From assembly GCA_002381565.1 (NCBI GenBank), contig DFWZ01000007.1, positions 1-61,578 on the forward strand: a DNA stretch of 61,578 nucleotides, written 5' to 3'. Below the pieces are notes generated by a model that searched no databases, was not told the origin of the DNA, and saw only the letters and a program-made list of their open reading frames with translations. Every line of letters begins with the position of its first letter. The first letter of the stretch is position 1. Below are positions 17,113-25,811 of the stretch, piece after piece. The stretch is from Gallionella sp. UBA4121 (GTDB taxonomy: Bacteria > Pseudomonadota > Gammaproteobacteria > Burkholderiales > Gallionellaceae). Made by a program: the position numbers and the translations under genes.

Positions 17113-18451
17113 TCTGGCCCGGCAGGTCGAGGAAGGTCTCTCGACGTTGCTGCCCGCAGGCAGCTCCATTCTGGTGGGTCTGAGCGGCGGGGTAGATTCG
17201 GTTGTGCTGCTGCACTTGTTGCATCAGATCGCACCGCGTTTTTTCTGGAAAATCAACGCACTGCATGTTCATCACGGCATCAGCCCGAATGCGGACTGCT
17301 GGGCTGATTTTTGTGCCGCGCTGTGCGCACGTCTGAACATTCCCCTGTGCATCGAACGGGTGGACATTGCTCCGCTGCGGGCGCAGGGACTGGAAGCGGC
17401 TGCGCGCACGCTTCGTCATGCTGCATTTTCCAATCAGTACTGTGACTTTGTGGCGCTCGCGCATCATGCCGACGATCAGGTCGAGACTTTGTTTCTGCAA
17501 CTGTTGCGCGGCGCCGGCGTGAAGGGTGCGAGCGCGATGCCTGTCCTGAGCAAAGCCGATGGGCCTGCCCTGTCCGGTTACACCGGGAGGCACAAGGTTG
17601 TTCGTCCGCTGCTGCACAGCCCCCGTCAGGAAATCCTGGTCTATGCTGCAGAGCACGATCTGCAATGGGTAGAGGACGAAAGCAATGCGGATGACAGCTA
17701 CCCGCGTAATTTTCTGCGGCATCAGTTGCTGCCCTTGCTGGGCGAAAAATTCCCCGCTTATCGCGACACTCTGACGCGCAGCACGCAGCATTTTGCCGAG
17801 GCGGGCGAGCTGCTCGATGATCTGGCGCGCATCGATGCCGGGCAGGCCATGTCGGCTGAGACATTGTCTGTTGCGGCTTTGCAGGCATTGAGTCTGCCCC
17901 GCGCCAAAAACCTGTTGCGCTATTACCTGCATCGACTCGGGGCGAGTATGCCGCAAGTCGTGCAACTGGACGACATGCTGCATCAACTGTGCGGCGCGCG
18001 GGACGACGCGGTTGTTTGCGTCAGTTTTGGCGGCGGTGAATGGCAGGTGCGCCGCTATCAGGGCAGGGTCTATGCGTTGCGCGCGCCGGGTGAATTTGAC
18101 CGGAATCTTGTTTTGCCGTGGCAGGGTGAAGCCGCGCTTGACTGGCCGGCGACAGGAACAAACATCAGATTTTTGCAGGCAGTAGGGCAGGGCATCAGTC
18201 TGGCAAAACTGCAGCGCGCAAAGGTTACCTTGCGGCAGCGTCGGGGCGGTGAATCGCTGCGTCCATCGTCCAACGCGGTAACCCGTACGCTGAAAAATCT
18301 GCTTCAGGAACATCGTGTCCCGCCGTGGCAGCGCGATAGATTGCCGTTGCTTTACTGCGGTGAAGAGCTGGTCTGTGTGCCGGGCGTGGCAATTGCAGCG
18401 GAGTATCAGTCCGCAGAAGGTGTGGCGGGTATTTTAGTGCAGTTGGCATAA
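17081..18451 (+). CDS. tilS: tRNA(Ile)-lysidine synthetase
   Basis: TilS attaches lysine to C34 of the CAU-anticodon tRNA-Ile, changing its decoding from AUG to AUA. The 456-residue product carries the PP-loop SGGVDS at 35-40, the HVHHGIS motif, and the ALAHHADDQVETLFLQLLRG segment of the N-type ATP pyrophosphatase domain. The C-terminal domain (RRGGESLRP...TRTLKNLLQEHRVPPWQRDRLP) is also present. Following accA is a common arrangement in Betaproteobacteria. The start lies within the last 32 bp of accA. Confidence 0.95.
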   Translation: MANSRKLNSVNLARQVEEGLSTLLPAGSSILVGLSGGVDSVVLLHLLHQIAPRFFWKINALHVHHGISPNADCWADFCAALCARLNIPLCIERVDIAPLRAQGLEAAARTLRHAAFSNQYCDFVALAHHADDQVETLFLQLLRGAGVKGASAMPVLSKADGPALSGYTGRHKVVRPLLHSPRQEILVYAAEHDLQWVEDESNADDSYPRNFLRHQLLPLLGEKFPAYRDTLTRSTQHFAEAGELLDDLARIDAGQAMSAETLSVAALQALSLPRAKNLLRYYLHRLGASMPQVVQLDDMLHQLCGARDDAVVCVSFGGGEWQVRRYQGRVYALRAPGEFDRNLVLPWQGEAALDWPATGTNIRFLQAVGQGISLAKLQRAKVTLRQRRGGESLRPSSNAVTRTLKNLLQEHRVPPWQRDRLPLLYCGEELVCVPGVAIAAEYQSAEGVAGILVQLA

Positions 18452-18491
18452 CCATCCTGAGTTCGCTGGTTGCAGGCTCGCGACCGGATTT

Positions 18492-19865
18492 TCAGGAGTC
18501 GCCCTGTTTTTTTGACCATTCGATCTGTTTCAGTTTGATGGTTGATTTGCCAGATGCGGTGGCGTCCGGAGTTTGGGGCTCGTGCATCAGCGGATGCTCC
18601 AGTTCTTCATCGGTCAGTTCAGTTTTCGCCGGATATCTTGTCTTGACGTGGTCATTTGTCTTGATTGCAGTTCTGGTCTGACGCTGCTCCTTCACTGTTC
18701 CGGACTTTTCACGGACATTTGCTTGTTTGACAGGATCGGTTTCGTGCCTGATCGTTGATGGATGCTTATTGATCAGCACACCCTCCGGTGTCTTCGGCTT
18801 GCTTGAGTGCTTAGTCTCGGCGTCGCTGCTTTTCGCCGATTTAGCGTGCCGGGCTTCTGCCAGTATTTCCTGTTTGCGCCGCCTGGCCTCTGCGTTGATC
18901 TCGGCGCGGCGCCTGGCCATCTCGGTTTCAAGTTCGCTTTTGCGTCGCGCTGCTGCCGTTTTTCGTTCGGTTTTGACTGATTGTTCGGCTTTGAGCCTGG
19001 TTGATTTTTCCTCGATCTCGGCCAGCTTCCTGGACTGAATTTGCGCATCGAGTGCAGCCTGCGCGGCGGCTTTTTGTCTGGCTTGCTCGGCAGCCAGAGC
19101 AAGTGCTGCCTGCTCTGCTTTAATGCGTGCAGCATCGGCACGGGCGGCATCCTCCGCCTTGACGCGTTCAGCCTCAATATGAGCCCGCTGTTGTGCCAGT
19201 GCCAGCTGACGGTCCGCATTGCCCTTGTCAATCACATCGCGCCGGGCCAGGTAGGTATCGCGGCTGCGCTGGTCGCCGGCATTGTTTGCCGCGGTGCTGA
19301 GCCATTTGGAGGCAGCAATACTGTCCTGTGCGACGCCTTGCCCTTTTTCATAACATTCGCCCAGCTGGGCGTGTGCGACGGCATTGCCCTGGTCAGCAGC
19401 CAGGCGATACCACTTGATGGCTTCATTGTTGTCTTGCGTTACACCCATACCCGCCGCATACATCTGTCCGATGTGGAGCTGTGCGGATGAATTGCCCTGC
19501 CTGGCAGCCAGTGCCAGCCAGTGCATCGCTTTCTTGAAGTCTTGCGGCACCCCCATGCCGTTCTCGTACAGTCGACCCAGATTTGCCTGTGCTTCTGCAT
19601 AGCCTTGTTCCGCCGCAGCCAGATACCACTGCACGGCCACAGGATAGTTTTGCTGGATGATTTGACCTTGCGTATATAACACACCCAGATTGAACTGAGC
19701 GACTGGATCCCCTCTTTTTGCCAGTGGCAGGAACAGCGTCACGGCTCTCGCGTAGTCACCCGCTTCCTGAGCACGCTGTGCTTCATTCAGTGAGTCAGTT
19801 TCAGCATGCGAGACGCCCGCTAGCAGCAACATCATCATCATCATCAATGCAATCAATATCCGCAT
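18492..19865 (-). CDS. Secreted Sel1-repeat protein with long Ala/Arg/Glu coiled coil
   Basis: A 457-residue protein with a signal peptide (MRILIALMMMMMLLLAGVSHA). About five Sel1 repeats follow at residues 28-185 (for example AVQWYLAAAEQGYAEAQANLG). From about 200 to 345 the sequence is a highly charged Ala/Arg/Glu/Lys stretch likely to form a coiled coil. The final 110 residues are polar, basic and probably disordered. Sel1 repeats usually mediate protein contacts. It converges with tilS, with 40 bp between. No catalytic motif is seen and the role is unknown. Confidence 0.8.
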   Translation of the reverse strand: MRILIALMMMMMLLLAGVSHAETDSLNEAQRAQEAGDYARAVTLFLPLAKRGDPVAQFNLGVLYTQGQIIQQNYPVAVQWYLAAAEQGYAEAQANLGRLYENGMGVPQDFKKAMHWLALAARQGNSSAQLHIGQMYAAGMGVTQDNNEAIKWYRLAADQGNAVAHAQLGECYEKGQGVAQDSIAASKWLSTAANNAGDQRSRDTYLARRDVIDKGNADRQLALAQQRAHIEAERVKAEDAARADAARIKAEQAALALAAEQARQKAAAQAALDAQIQSRKLAEIEEKSTRLKAEQSVKTERKTAAARRKSELETEMARRRAEINAEARRRKQEILAEARHAKSAKSSDAETKHSSKPKTPEGVLINKHPSTIRHETDPVKQANVREKSGTVKEQRQTRTAIKTNDHVKTRYPAKTELTDEELEHPLMHEPQTPDATASGKSTIKLKQIEWSKKQGDS

Positions 19866-19876
19866 AACTGATTCGT

Positions 19877-19987
19877 TCAGGTTCTGCGGTATAGCGATCT
19901 GATGGCCGCATAAATTTCGACCGATGTGATTTCGGCGCCGTCGCGGCCAGTCGGATAAGCCCGGTGCTCGTAGATTGTTTCGCTCAT
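19877..19987 (-). CDS. Possible 36-residue small protein
   Basis: A short reading frame (MSETIYEHRAYPTGRD...) begins at an ATG preceded by AAGGA 8 bp upstream. It ends 11 bp before the start of the Sel1-repeat gene on the same strand. The sequence is hydrophilic and ends SLYRRT. I recognise no family. It may be a real small gene co-transcribed with the Sel1 gene, or a chance frame in its leader. Confidence 0.3.
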   Translation of the reverse strand: MSETIYEHRAYPTGRDGAEITSVEIYAAIRSLYRRT

Positions 19988-20116
19988 GATCGCTGTTCCT
20001 TGATATATTGCCGGGGGCCTGGGCGATGGAACTTGTCCGATTGCCACCTGCCTGATGTCAATATCGGCAAAGATCGGGGAAACTTTACCCAAGCGAGGTA
20101 TTCAGAAAAGGCATAA

Positions 20117-20142
20117 CGGACAATACCCTCGCGTATTGTCCG
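20117..20142 (-). terminator. Perfect 10-bp inverted repeat, possible terminator
   Basis: CGGACAATAC and GTATTGTCCG pair perfectly around a CCTCGC loop. The hairpin lies 15 bp past the stop of the leftward lipoprotein gene. On that strand it is followed by TTATGCCTTTTCT, only weakly T-rich, so its activity as an intrinsic terminator is uncertain. Confidence 0.4.
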
Positions 20143-20156
20143 AATGCGGCCTGATT

Positions 20157-21017
20157 TCAGGGGTTTTTATCGGGTGAAAACAGTTTTTTAAGTTTGTTGC
20201 GGAATAGAAACAACAGCAGCGCAGTGCAAATTGCCAGAATTTCCTTGAAGAACTTCATGAAGGCAGTCCATATTTCCTGATAAACAGAGTCCGGGGGGAT
20301 GCCGACAACCACTTTTACGGCTATCGGCTCTGCGGTTCTGGTGATGATGTCGCCCAGACAACCCTTTTCCCCATAAAGCCTGACGCTTGCACCGACCCGG
20401 AATTCGCCTATCATTTTCGGAATCAGTTTGAATGATACCTCGGTGCCCTGGGGCTCTACTTTCTGGCATTCGCTCTCCTTGGGTTCCACACCGAAGGCCA
20501 GTGGATTGTCAAATTCAGGAGTGATCTTCGCGCTGATCGCATCTGTGCCGGTCGGCGGCAGTATGCCGGTTTGCGCATTCATGCCTTGCCGAATTGGCGG
20601 TTCATAGCCTGGCTGCCCTACCCATACCTGAAGTTGGCCCGCAGACTCGATTGAGGGATCCAGGTTTTTTTTGATTGTTCGGGTCGCCTGCACCTTGACG
20701 GTATATTGGTAGGCAGCCTTTGTTGTCTGGAGAGTTTTGTCGGCAGTAGCCGGCATGCCGGTGTCAGGAGTGGCAATGCCGGCGATGTCATTCTTGCTCT
20801 GCTTCTCAGGCAGAACCATTTTATACATCGCGATTTCAGGCGCGGTGGTGGCAGGCTCGGCAGGCGCGATTGCCGGGACAGACTCGGTTACAGTTGGCGC
20901 CGGCTTGGCAGTGTCAGGCGGTGTGGTTCCGGCAGGTCGCGTCTCGGCCGCTTTTTGAGAGCATCCATTCAGCCAGATTAAGAGCATAATCATGCAGGTT
21001 AATCGAATCGCGTTCAT
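20157..21017 (-). CDS. Putative lipoprotein with C-terminal membrane helix
   Basis: A 286-residue protein of unrecognised family. It starts with a lipoprotein signal (MNAIRLTCMIMLLIWLNGC, lipobox LNGC). A Pro/Thr/Ala-rich linker (about 20-65) follows, then a predicted beta-rich domain. It ends with one hydrophobic helix (EILAICTALLLFLF) and a basic tail. The domain phrase QLQVWVGQPGYEPP resembles surface-exposed beta proteins, but I cannot name it. The ATG at 21017 is chosen because it places the lipobox at a normal distance; an in-frame ATG at 21053 would add 12 residues before the signal. Confidence 0.65.
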   Translation of the reverse strand: MNAIRLTCMIMLLIWLNGCSQKAAETRPAGTTPPDTAKPAPTVTESVPAIAPAEPATTAPEIAMYKMVLPEKQSKNDIAGIATPDTGMPATADKTLQTTKAAYQYTVKVQATRTIKKNLDPSIESAGQLQVWVGQPGYEPPIRQGMNAQTGILPPTGTDAISAKITPEFDNPLAFGVEPKESECQKVEPQGTEVSFKLIPKMIGEFRVGASVRLYGEKGCLGDIITRTAEPIAVKVVVGIPPDSVYQEIWTAFMKFFKEILAICTALLLFLFRNKLKKLFSPDKNP

Positions 21018-21247
21018 GTGCTTGTCCTTCACCAAGGTATTAAAAAAACGCAAGCGGGCGGATTCCCCGAGCGGGAGTTTTTATTTACTTTATTTACTTT
21101 CTGCCTGTTGCGAAAGCTATCCTTTCGCGGGGTTAAGGTCAATATGCCGGATGGCCTAGCGGTAAACGCTGGCGGAGGACAGGGCGGGCAAAGCCTGATA
21201 GAATGCGCGGTCGTAATTTTATTAAACTTTAAGTTGGAGAATTTAGC

Positions 21248-21673
21248 ATGGCTGTTGAACGTACCTTGTCGATTATCAAACCTGATGCCGTTGCAAAAAA
21301 TGTCATCGGTCAAATCTATTCCCGTTTCGAAGGCGCTGGCCTGAAGGTGATTGCTGCACGCATGGTGCAATTGTCCCGCTCTGAGGCGGAAGGTTTTTAT
21401 GCTGTGCATGCCGCACGTCCGTTCTTCAACGATCTGGTGAATTTCATGATTTCAGGCCCGGTGATGATCCAGGCGCTGGAAGGCGAGGGCGCGATTCTGA
21501 AGAACCGCGACCTGATGGGTGCGACTGATCCAAAGAAGGCAGACAAGGGCACTATTCGTGCCGATTTTGCCGACAGCATCGATGCTAATGCAGTGCATGG
21601 TTCAGATGCGGCTGAAACCGCAGCGGTAGAAATCGCCTATTTCTTCCCGGCGATGAACGTTTATTCACGTTAA
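21248..21673 (+). CDS. ndk: Nucleoside diphosphate kinase
   Basis: Ndk transfers phosphate between nucleoside tri- and diphosphates through a phosphohistidine. The 141-residue product has normal length. The catalytic histidine is H117 in NAVHGSD, and the N-terminal ERTLSIIKPDAV motif is typical. A TTGGAGAA ribosome binding site precedes the ATG. It is followed by rlmN after 140 bp that show no clear gene or terminator. Confidence 0.97.
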   Translation: MAVERTLSIIKPDAVAKNVIGQIYSRFEGAGLKVIAARMVQLSRSEAEGFYAVHAARPFFNDLVNFMISGPVMIQALEGEGAILKNRDLMGATDPKKADKGTIRADFADSIDANAVHGSDAAETAAVEIAYFFPAMNVYSR

Positions 21674-21813
21674 TGTATAGAGTCGCCAGCAACCGTGATG
21701 AGCAGCCCGAAAGCATGGGGTCGCGCAGTGAATGACGAGACATACCGTATGGGTAGGCGAGTCGTGAACGAGCACGTGATGCTGCTATCTGGCTGCGTAA
21801 TAGGTTTGTTGCG

Positions 21814-22911
21814 ATGACAAAACAAAACCTCCTCGATCTGGATGCGCATGCGCTGACCGCTTATTTCACTGAAATGGGCGAGAAGCCGTTCCGCGCGAAG
21901 CAGTTGCTGCGCTGGATCTATCAGGTCGGGGAGTCCGATTTCGCTGCGATGACAGACATTGCAGCTGCACTGCGTAATAAATTATCGCAATGTGCAAGTA
22001 TTACCGTGCCGGATATCCTGAAGGAGGAGTTGTCCGATGACGGCACGCGCAAGTGGTTGCTGAACGTCGGTACTGGCAATGCCGTGGAAGCGGTGTATAT
22101 CCCTGAAGCGACACGCGGCACGCTGTGCATTTCCTCGCAGGCCGGTTGTGCGCTGGATTGCTCGTTTTGTTCGACCGGCAAGCAGGGCTTTAACCGAAAC
22201 TTAAGCGTTGCGGAAATTATCGGGCAGCTTTGGTGGGCGAATCACAGGCTGGGCAAGAATGCCGATGGCAACTGGGCGATCAGCAATGTGGTGATGATGG
22301 GGATGGGCGAGCCGTTGCTGAATTTCAACAATACGGTGAGTGCGTTGCGCCTGATGCTGGACGATCAGGCATATGGCCTTTCTCGCCGCCGCGTGACGGT
22401 TTCAACGTCCGGTATTGTGCCGGCGATGGACAGGCTGCGCGAAGAGTGTCCGGTGGCGCTGGCGGTGTCGCTGCATGCGCCGAACGATGCGCTGCGCGAC
22501 AAGCTAGTGCCGATCAACCAGAAGTATCCGTTGAAAGAGTTGCTCGCCGCCTGCCAGCGATATCTGGAGCGTGCGCCGCGTGATTTTATTACCTTTGAAT
22601 ATGTGATGCTCGATGGGGTGAACGATTCTGTGCAGCAGGCGCATGAACTGGTGCGGCTGGTTCGCGATGTGCCTTGTAAGTTTAACCTGATTCCGTTCAA
22701 CCCGTTTCCGCAGACGCCCTATCGACGCTCAAGGCCGGATGCCATCGCGCGTTTTAGGGATGTGCTGATGCAGGCTGATATTGTCACCACGACACGCAAA
22801 ACGCGCGGAGATGATATTGCGGCTGCGTGCGGGCAACTGGCCGGTCAGGTGCTGGACAAGACCCGTCGCACCAGTCCGATCGTATTTCACAACGACGAGG
22901 TGGGACGATGA
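21814..22911 (+). CDS. rlmN: Dual-specificity rRNA/tRNA adenine-C2 methyltransferase
   Basis: RlmN is a radical-SAM enzyme that methylates C2 of A2503 in 23S rRNA and A37 in some tRNAs. The 365-residue product has the radical-SAM cluster motif C112-x3-C116-x2-C119 (CALDCSFCSTGKQG). MMGMGEPLLN and IPFNPFPQTPYRRS are further family motifs, and a late cysteine (AAACGQLAG) is the methyl-carrying candidate. It begins the rlmN-pilW-rodZ-ispG-hisS-yfgM-bamB-der run; pilW overlaps its stop. Confidence 0.96.
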   Translation: MTKQNLLDLDAHALTAYFTEMGEKPFRAKQLLRWIYQVGESDFAAMTDIAAALRNKLSQCASITVPDILKEELSDDGTRKWLLNVGTGNAVEAVYIPEATRGTLCISSQAGCALDCSFCSTGKQGFNRNLSVAEIIGQLWWANHRLGKNADGNWAISNVVMMGMGEPLLNFNNTVSALRLMLDDQAYGLSRRRVTVSTSGIVPAMDRLREECPVALAVSLHAPNDALRDKLVPINQKYPLKELLAACQRYLERAPRDFITFEYVMLDGVNDSVQQAHELVRLVRDVPCKFNLIPFNPFPQTPYRRSRPDAIARFRDVLMQADIVTTTRKTRGDDIAAACGQLAGQVLDKTRRTSPIVFHNDEVGR

Positions 22912-23654
22912 AGCGTTTTTTGCTGGGATTGATGGCGGTGTTGCTGGCCGCGTGTGCAGGGGGTGGGGCGGTGAAGCAGCAGGATCAGGATCGCGCGCAA
23001 AACAGCGCCAAGATTCACACCGAGTTGGCGGGTATGTATTTCGAGCGCACTCAGATGGGCATCGCGTTGTCCGAAGCGGATCTGGCGTTGAAGGCGAATC
23101 CCAATTATGCGCCGGCCTATAATGTGCGCGGTTTGATCCATATGTCGCTGCATGAGGACAAAGAGGCGGAAGAGGACTTCTTGCAAAGTTTACGTCTGGA
23201 TAAGGCGGATTCTGAAACGCACAATAATTTCGGGTGGTTTTTGTGCCAGCGTGGCCGGGAACAGGAATCCATCGCGCATTTTATGGCGGCTGTGAAAAAC
23301 CCTTTGTATTCCACACCGGAGCGGGCTTATCTGAATGCCGGCCTGTGTTCGCAGAAAGCAGGAAAAAATCAGGATGCTGAAGATTTTTTGCAGCGCGCCC
23401 TGCGTATTCAGCCTGATTTGAGGCAAGCGTTGCTGGCGATGGCTGAGTTGAAATTTGCCGGGGGTGATTTTCAGGGTGCCAAAAAATATTTGGTGCGCTT
23501 TGCAGATGAAAACATGACGGCTGAACAACTCTGGCTGGCGGTGCGTATCGCGCGCCGTGTCGGCGACGGAAATGCGGAAGCAAGTTATTCATTGCGGCTG
23601 CGCGAACGTTACCCTGATGCGCATGAAACTCAATTGTTGATGCATGGTGAATGA
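22908..23654 (+). CDS. pilW: Type IV pilus biogenesis/stability lipoprotein PilW (PilF)
   Basis: A 248-residue outer-membrane lipoprotein with a signal and lipobox (MKRFLLGLMAVLLAAC) and a chain of TPR repeats (for example PAYNVRGLIHMSLHEDKEAEEDF). PilW/PilF acts as a pilotin for assembly of the PilQ secretin and stabilises type IV pili. The ATG at 22908 overlaps the rlmN stop by 4 bp and is chosen because it alone gives the lipoprotein signal. Its end overlaps rodZ by 4 bp. Confidence 0.9.
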   Translation: MKRFLLGLMAVLLAACAGGGAVKQQDQDRAQNSAKIHTELAGMYFERTQMGIALSEADLALKANPNYAPAYNVRGLIHMSLHEDKEAEEDFLQSLRLDKADSETHNNFGWFLCQRGREQESIAHFMAAVKNPLYSTPERAYLNAGLCSQKAGKNQDAEDFLQRALRIQPDLRQALLAMAELKFAGGDFQGAKKYLVRFADENMTAEQLWLAVRIARRVGDGNAEASYSLRLRERYPDAHETQLLMHGE

Positions 23655-24505
23655 TGGAACAAGAAAATAATTCAGGGATGAGTGCTGCGCCGGACGATAA
23701 GTCGATGCCGTCGGTAGGGCACTTGCTGCGCGAAGGGCGTGAACGTCTGGGATTCAGTGTTGAAGATGTGGTTGCCAAGATAAAACTTTCGCACCGTCAA
23801 ATTGTGGCGTTGGAGGAGGATGACTTTCAGGCCTTGCCTGAAACGGCTTTCCTGCGTGGCTTTGTGCGCAGCTATGCCAAGCTGTTGCAGCTGGATGCAG
23901 AGCCGTTACTGGATGCACTGCCGGGTGCGGAAGCAGCACAAATCGTCCTCCCGCAGGTTGAGGCTCTTTTTCCGACAGCGAAATCAGCGCGCAGGCAAAA
24001 CGTAAACTTACTGCTTGCTGCGTTATTGGTTGCGCTGGTTATTGCCGGATTTTCGGTATGGCAGGGGAGGACGCCGCATCCCGTCGCGCAGGTAACTCAA
24101 CCGGATGCAGCGCTGGTGGAAACCCCACTGCCTTTACCTGAGCAGGCTGAGATTCTGGATGCCTCAGGTGTGCCCGAGGCGGGTGTGCCCGAATCAGCCG
24201 TGCCTGTTGTGATTGCGGCGGAGCGCGTTGTAGCTGTCTCGGCCCCCGTGGTCACAGAATCAACCGCAGCGTTGCGTCTGATATTTGATAAGGAATCCTG
24301 GGCGGAAATCAAGGACAAGTCGGGCAAGACGCTGTCCAGACAGGTCAATTCGCCCGGCACCGAATTGCGCCTCGAAGGTGCAGCACCCTTTAGCCTGGTA
24401 ATCGGCCATGCCGCAGCGGTGCATTTGTATTACCGTGAAAAGCCGGTAGATTTGACTTCCTATATTAACGCGAGCAGCGATGTGGCGCGCCTGACGCTGG
24501 AGTAA
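23651..24505 (+). CDS. rodZ: RodZ-like cell-shape protein
   Basis: A 284-residue bitopic membrane protein. It has a cytoplasmic helix-turn-helix domain (about 22-88, VGHLLREGRERLGFSVEDV), one membrane helix (about 118-136), a Pro/Ala/Val-rich periplasmic linker, and a C-terminal domain of the DUF4115 type (SWAEIKDKSGKTLSRQ). RodZ links MreB to the elongation machinery. Gene order between pilW and ispG is the usual betaproteobacterial arrangement. Confidence 0.88.
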   Translation: MMEQENNSGMSAAPDDKSMPSVGHLLREGRERLGFSVEDVVAKIKLSHRQIVALEEDDFQALPETAFLRGFVRSYAKLLQLDAEPLLDALPGAEAAQIVLPQVEALFPTAKSARRQNVNLLLAALLVALVIAGFSVWQGRTPHPVAQVTQPDAALVETPLPLPEQAEILDASGVPEAGVPESAVPVVIAAERVVAVSAPVVTESTAALRLIFDKESWAEIKDKSGKTLSRQVNSPGTELRLEGAAPFSLVIGHAAAVHLYYREKPVDLTSYINASSDVARLTLE

Positions 24506-24510
24506 CGCGC

Positions 24511-25749
24511 ATGGACGTGATTAAACGCCGCCCGTCGCAACGGGTGCTGGTGGGAAAAGTGATGCTGGGAGGCGGTGCGCCCATCGTTGTGCAATCCATG
24601 ACCAACACGGATACCGCTGATGTGGATGCAACCACCAGGCAGGTCTTTGAACTGGCCCGTGCCGGGTCGGAGATGGTGCGTATCACTGTCAATACGCCGG
24701 AGGCGGCCGCACAAGTGGCGCATATCCGCAGGCGGCTTGATGCGCTGGGGTGTTATGTGCCGCTGGTAGGGGACTTTCATTACAACGGCCATCGTCTGTT
24801 GACGGAGTTTCCCGACTGCGCTCAGGCACTGGCGAAATACCGCATCAATCCCGGTAATGTCGGGCGCAATCGTGCCGAAGAAGACCCTTTTACCATCATG
24901 ATAGAAACGGCGATACGCTACGACAAGCCGGTACGCATCGGGGTGAACTGGGGGAGTCTGGATCAGAAGCTGGTGGTGCGCATGATGGATGAGAATGCGC
25001 GCCTGCAAGAACCCAAAGATGTAAAAGAAGTCACCCGTGCCGCACTGATCGCGTCAGCATTGGATAGCGCGCAACGTGCTGAACAACTGGGTCTGGCCCA
25101 CAACCGTATCGTGTTGTCCTGCAAGGTCAGCGAAGTGCAGGATCTGATCGCTGTTTATCGTTCGCTGACTCAGCAATGCGATTACGCCCTGCATCTGGGC
25201 CTGACGGAAGCTGGCATGGGGTCCAAAGGGATAGTGGCGTCCACCGCAGCCCTGGCGGTGCTGTTGCAGGAAGGCATAGGCGACACCATCCGCATCTCGC
25301 TGACGCCCGAGCCGGGCGGCGATAGAACGAAGGAGGTGCTGGTAGGGCAAGAGATATTGCAGACCATGGGTATGCGCGCCTTCGCACCCATGGTAATCGC
25401 CTGTCCAGGCTGCGGCCGTACCACCAGCAGTTTTTTTCAGGAACTGGCACAAAGCATACAGCACCATTTGCGCACACAAATGCCGATCTGGCGAGAACAG
25501 TATGATGGCGTTGAGAATATGACCGTCGCGGTGATGGGGTGCGTGGTGAACGGGCCGGGGGAGAGCAAGATGGCGAATATCGGCATCAGTCTGCCCGGTA
25601 CGGGAGAGACCCCCGCAGCCCCCGTTTATATCGACGGCGAGAAGGCGATGACCCTGCGCGGTGACAATATTTCGGCGGAATTCACCGGCATTGTGGATGA
25701 CTATGTCGCAAGAAAATATATAAGACGGGGAGTGGCGAGTGGGGAGTAG
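24511..25749 (+). CDS. ispG: 4-hydroxy-3-methylbut-2-enyl diphosphate synthase (flavodoxin)
   Basis: IspG reduces methylerythritol cyclodiphosphate in the non-mevalonate isoprenoid pathway, using a [4Fe-4S] cluster. The 412-residue product shows the cluster cysteines in ACPGCGRTTSSFF and MGCVVNGPGESK. The N-terminal TIM barrel opens with VLVGKVMLGGGAPIVVQSM. The last codons (RRGVASGE) and the stop are encoded by the repeat element that begins near 25727, so the natural C-terminus may have been altered by a few residues. Confidence 0.96.
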   Translation: MDVIKRRPSQRVLVGKVMLGGGAPIVVQSMTNTDTADVDATTRQVFELARAGSEMVRITVNTPEAAAQVAHIRRRLDALGCYVPLVGDFHYNGHRLLTEFPDCAQALAKYRINPGNVGRNRAEEDPFTIMIETAIRYDKPVRIGVNWGSLDQKLVVRMMDENARLQEPKDVKEVTRAALIASALDSAQRAEQLGLAHNRIVLSCKVSEVQDLIAVYRSLTQQCDYALHLGLTEAGMGSKGIVASTAALAVLLQEGIGDTIRISLTPEPGGDRTKEVLVGQEILQTMGMRAFAPMVIACPGCGRTTSSFFQELAQSIQHHLRTQMPIWREQYDGVENMTVAVMGCVVNGPGESKMANIGISLPGTGETPAAPVYIDGEKAMTLRGDNISAEFTGIVDDYVARKYIRRGVASGE

Positions 25750-25802
25750 GGAGTAGAAAGTAGGGTTTCCCCACTTACTACTGGCCACTTACTACTTGCC
25801 AG
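25727..25802. repeat. Imperfect inverted repeat of GGGAGTAG/CTACT words at the ispG-hisS junction
   Basis: The left arm has short words such as AGTGGCGAGTGGGGAGTAGG and GGAGTAGAAAGTAGG. The right arm, after GGTTTCCC, has their complements CCACTTACTACT and GGCCACTTACTACTTGCC. The whole could fold into a long imperfect hairpin. It supplies the last codons and stop of ispG and lies 10 bp before hisS. Confidence 0.75.
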
Positions 25803-25811
25803 GTTTAAAAC

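Noticed and set aside
17090..18313. 407-codon open frame opposite tilS
   Set aside because: Antisense to a well-supported enzyme gene and without any family features.
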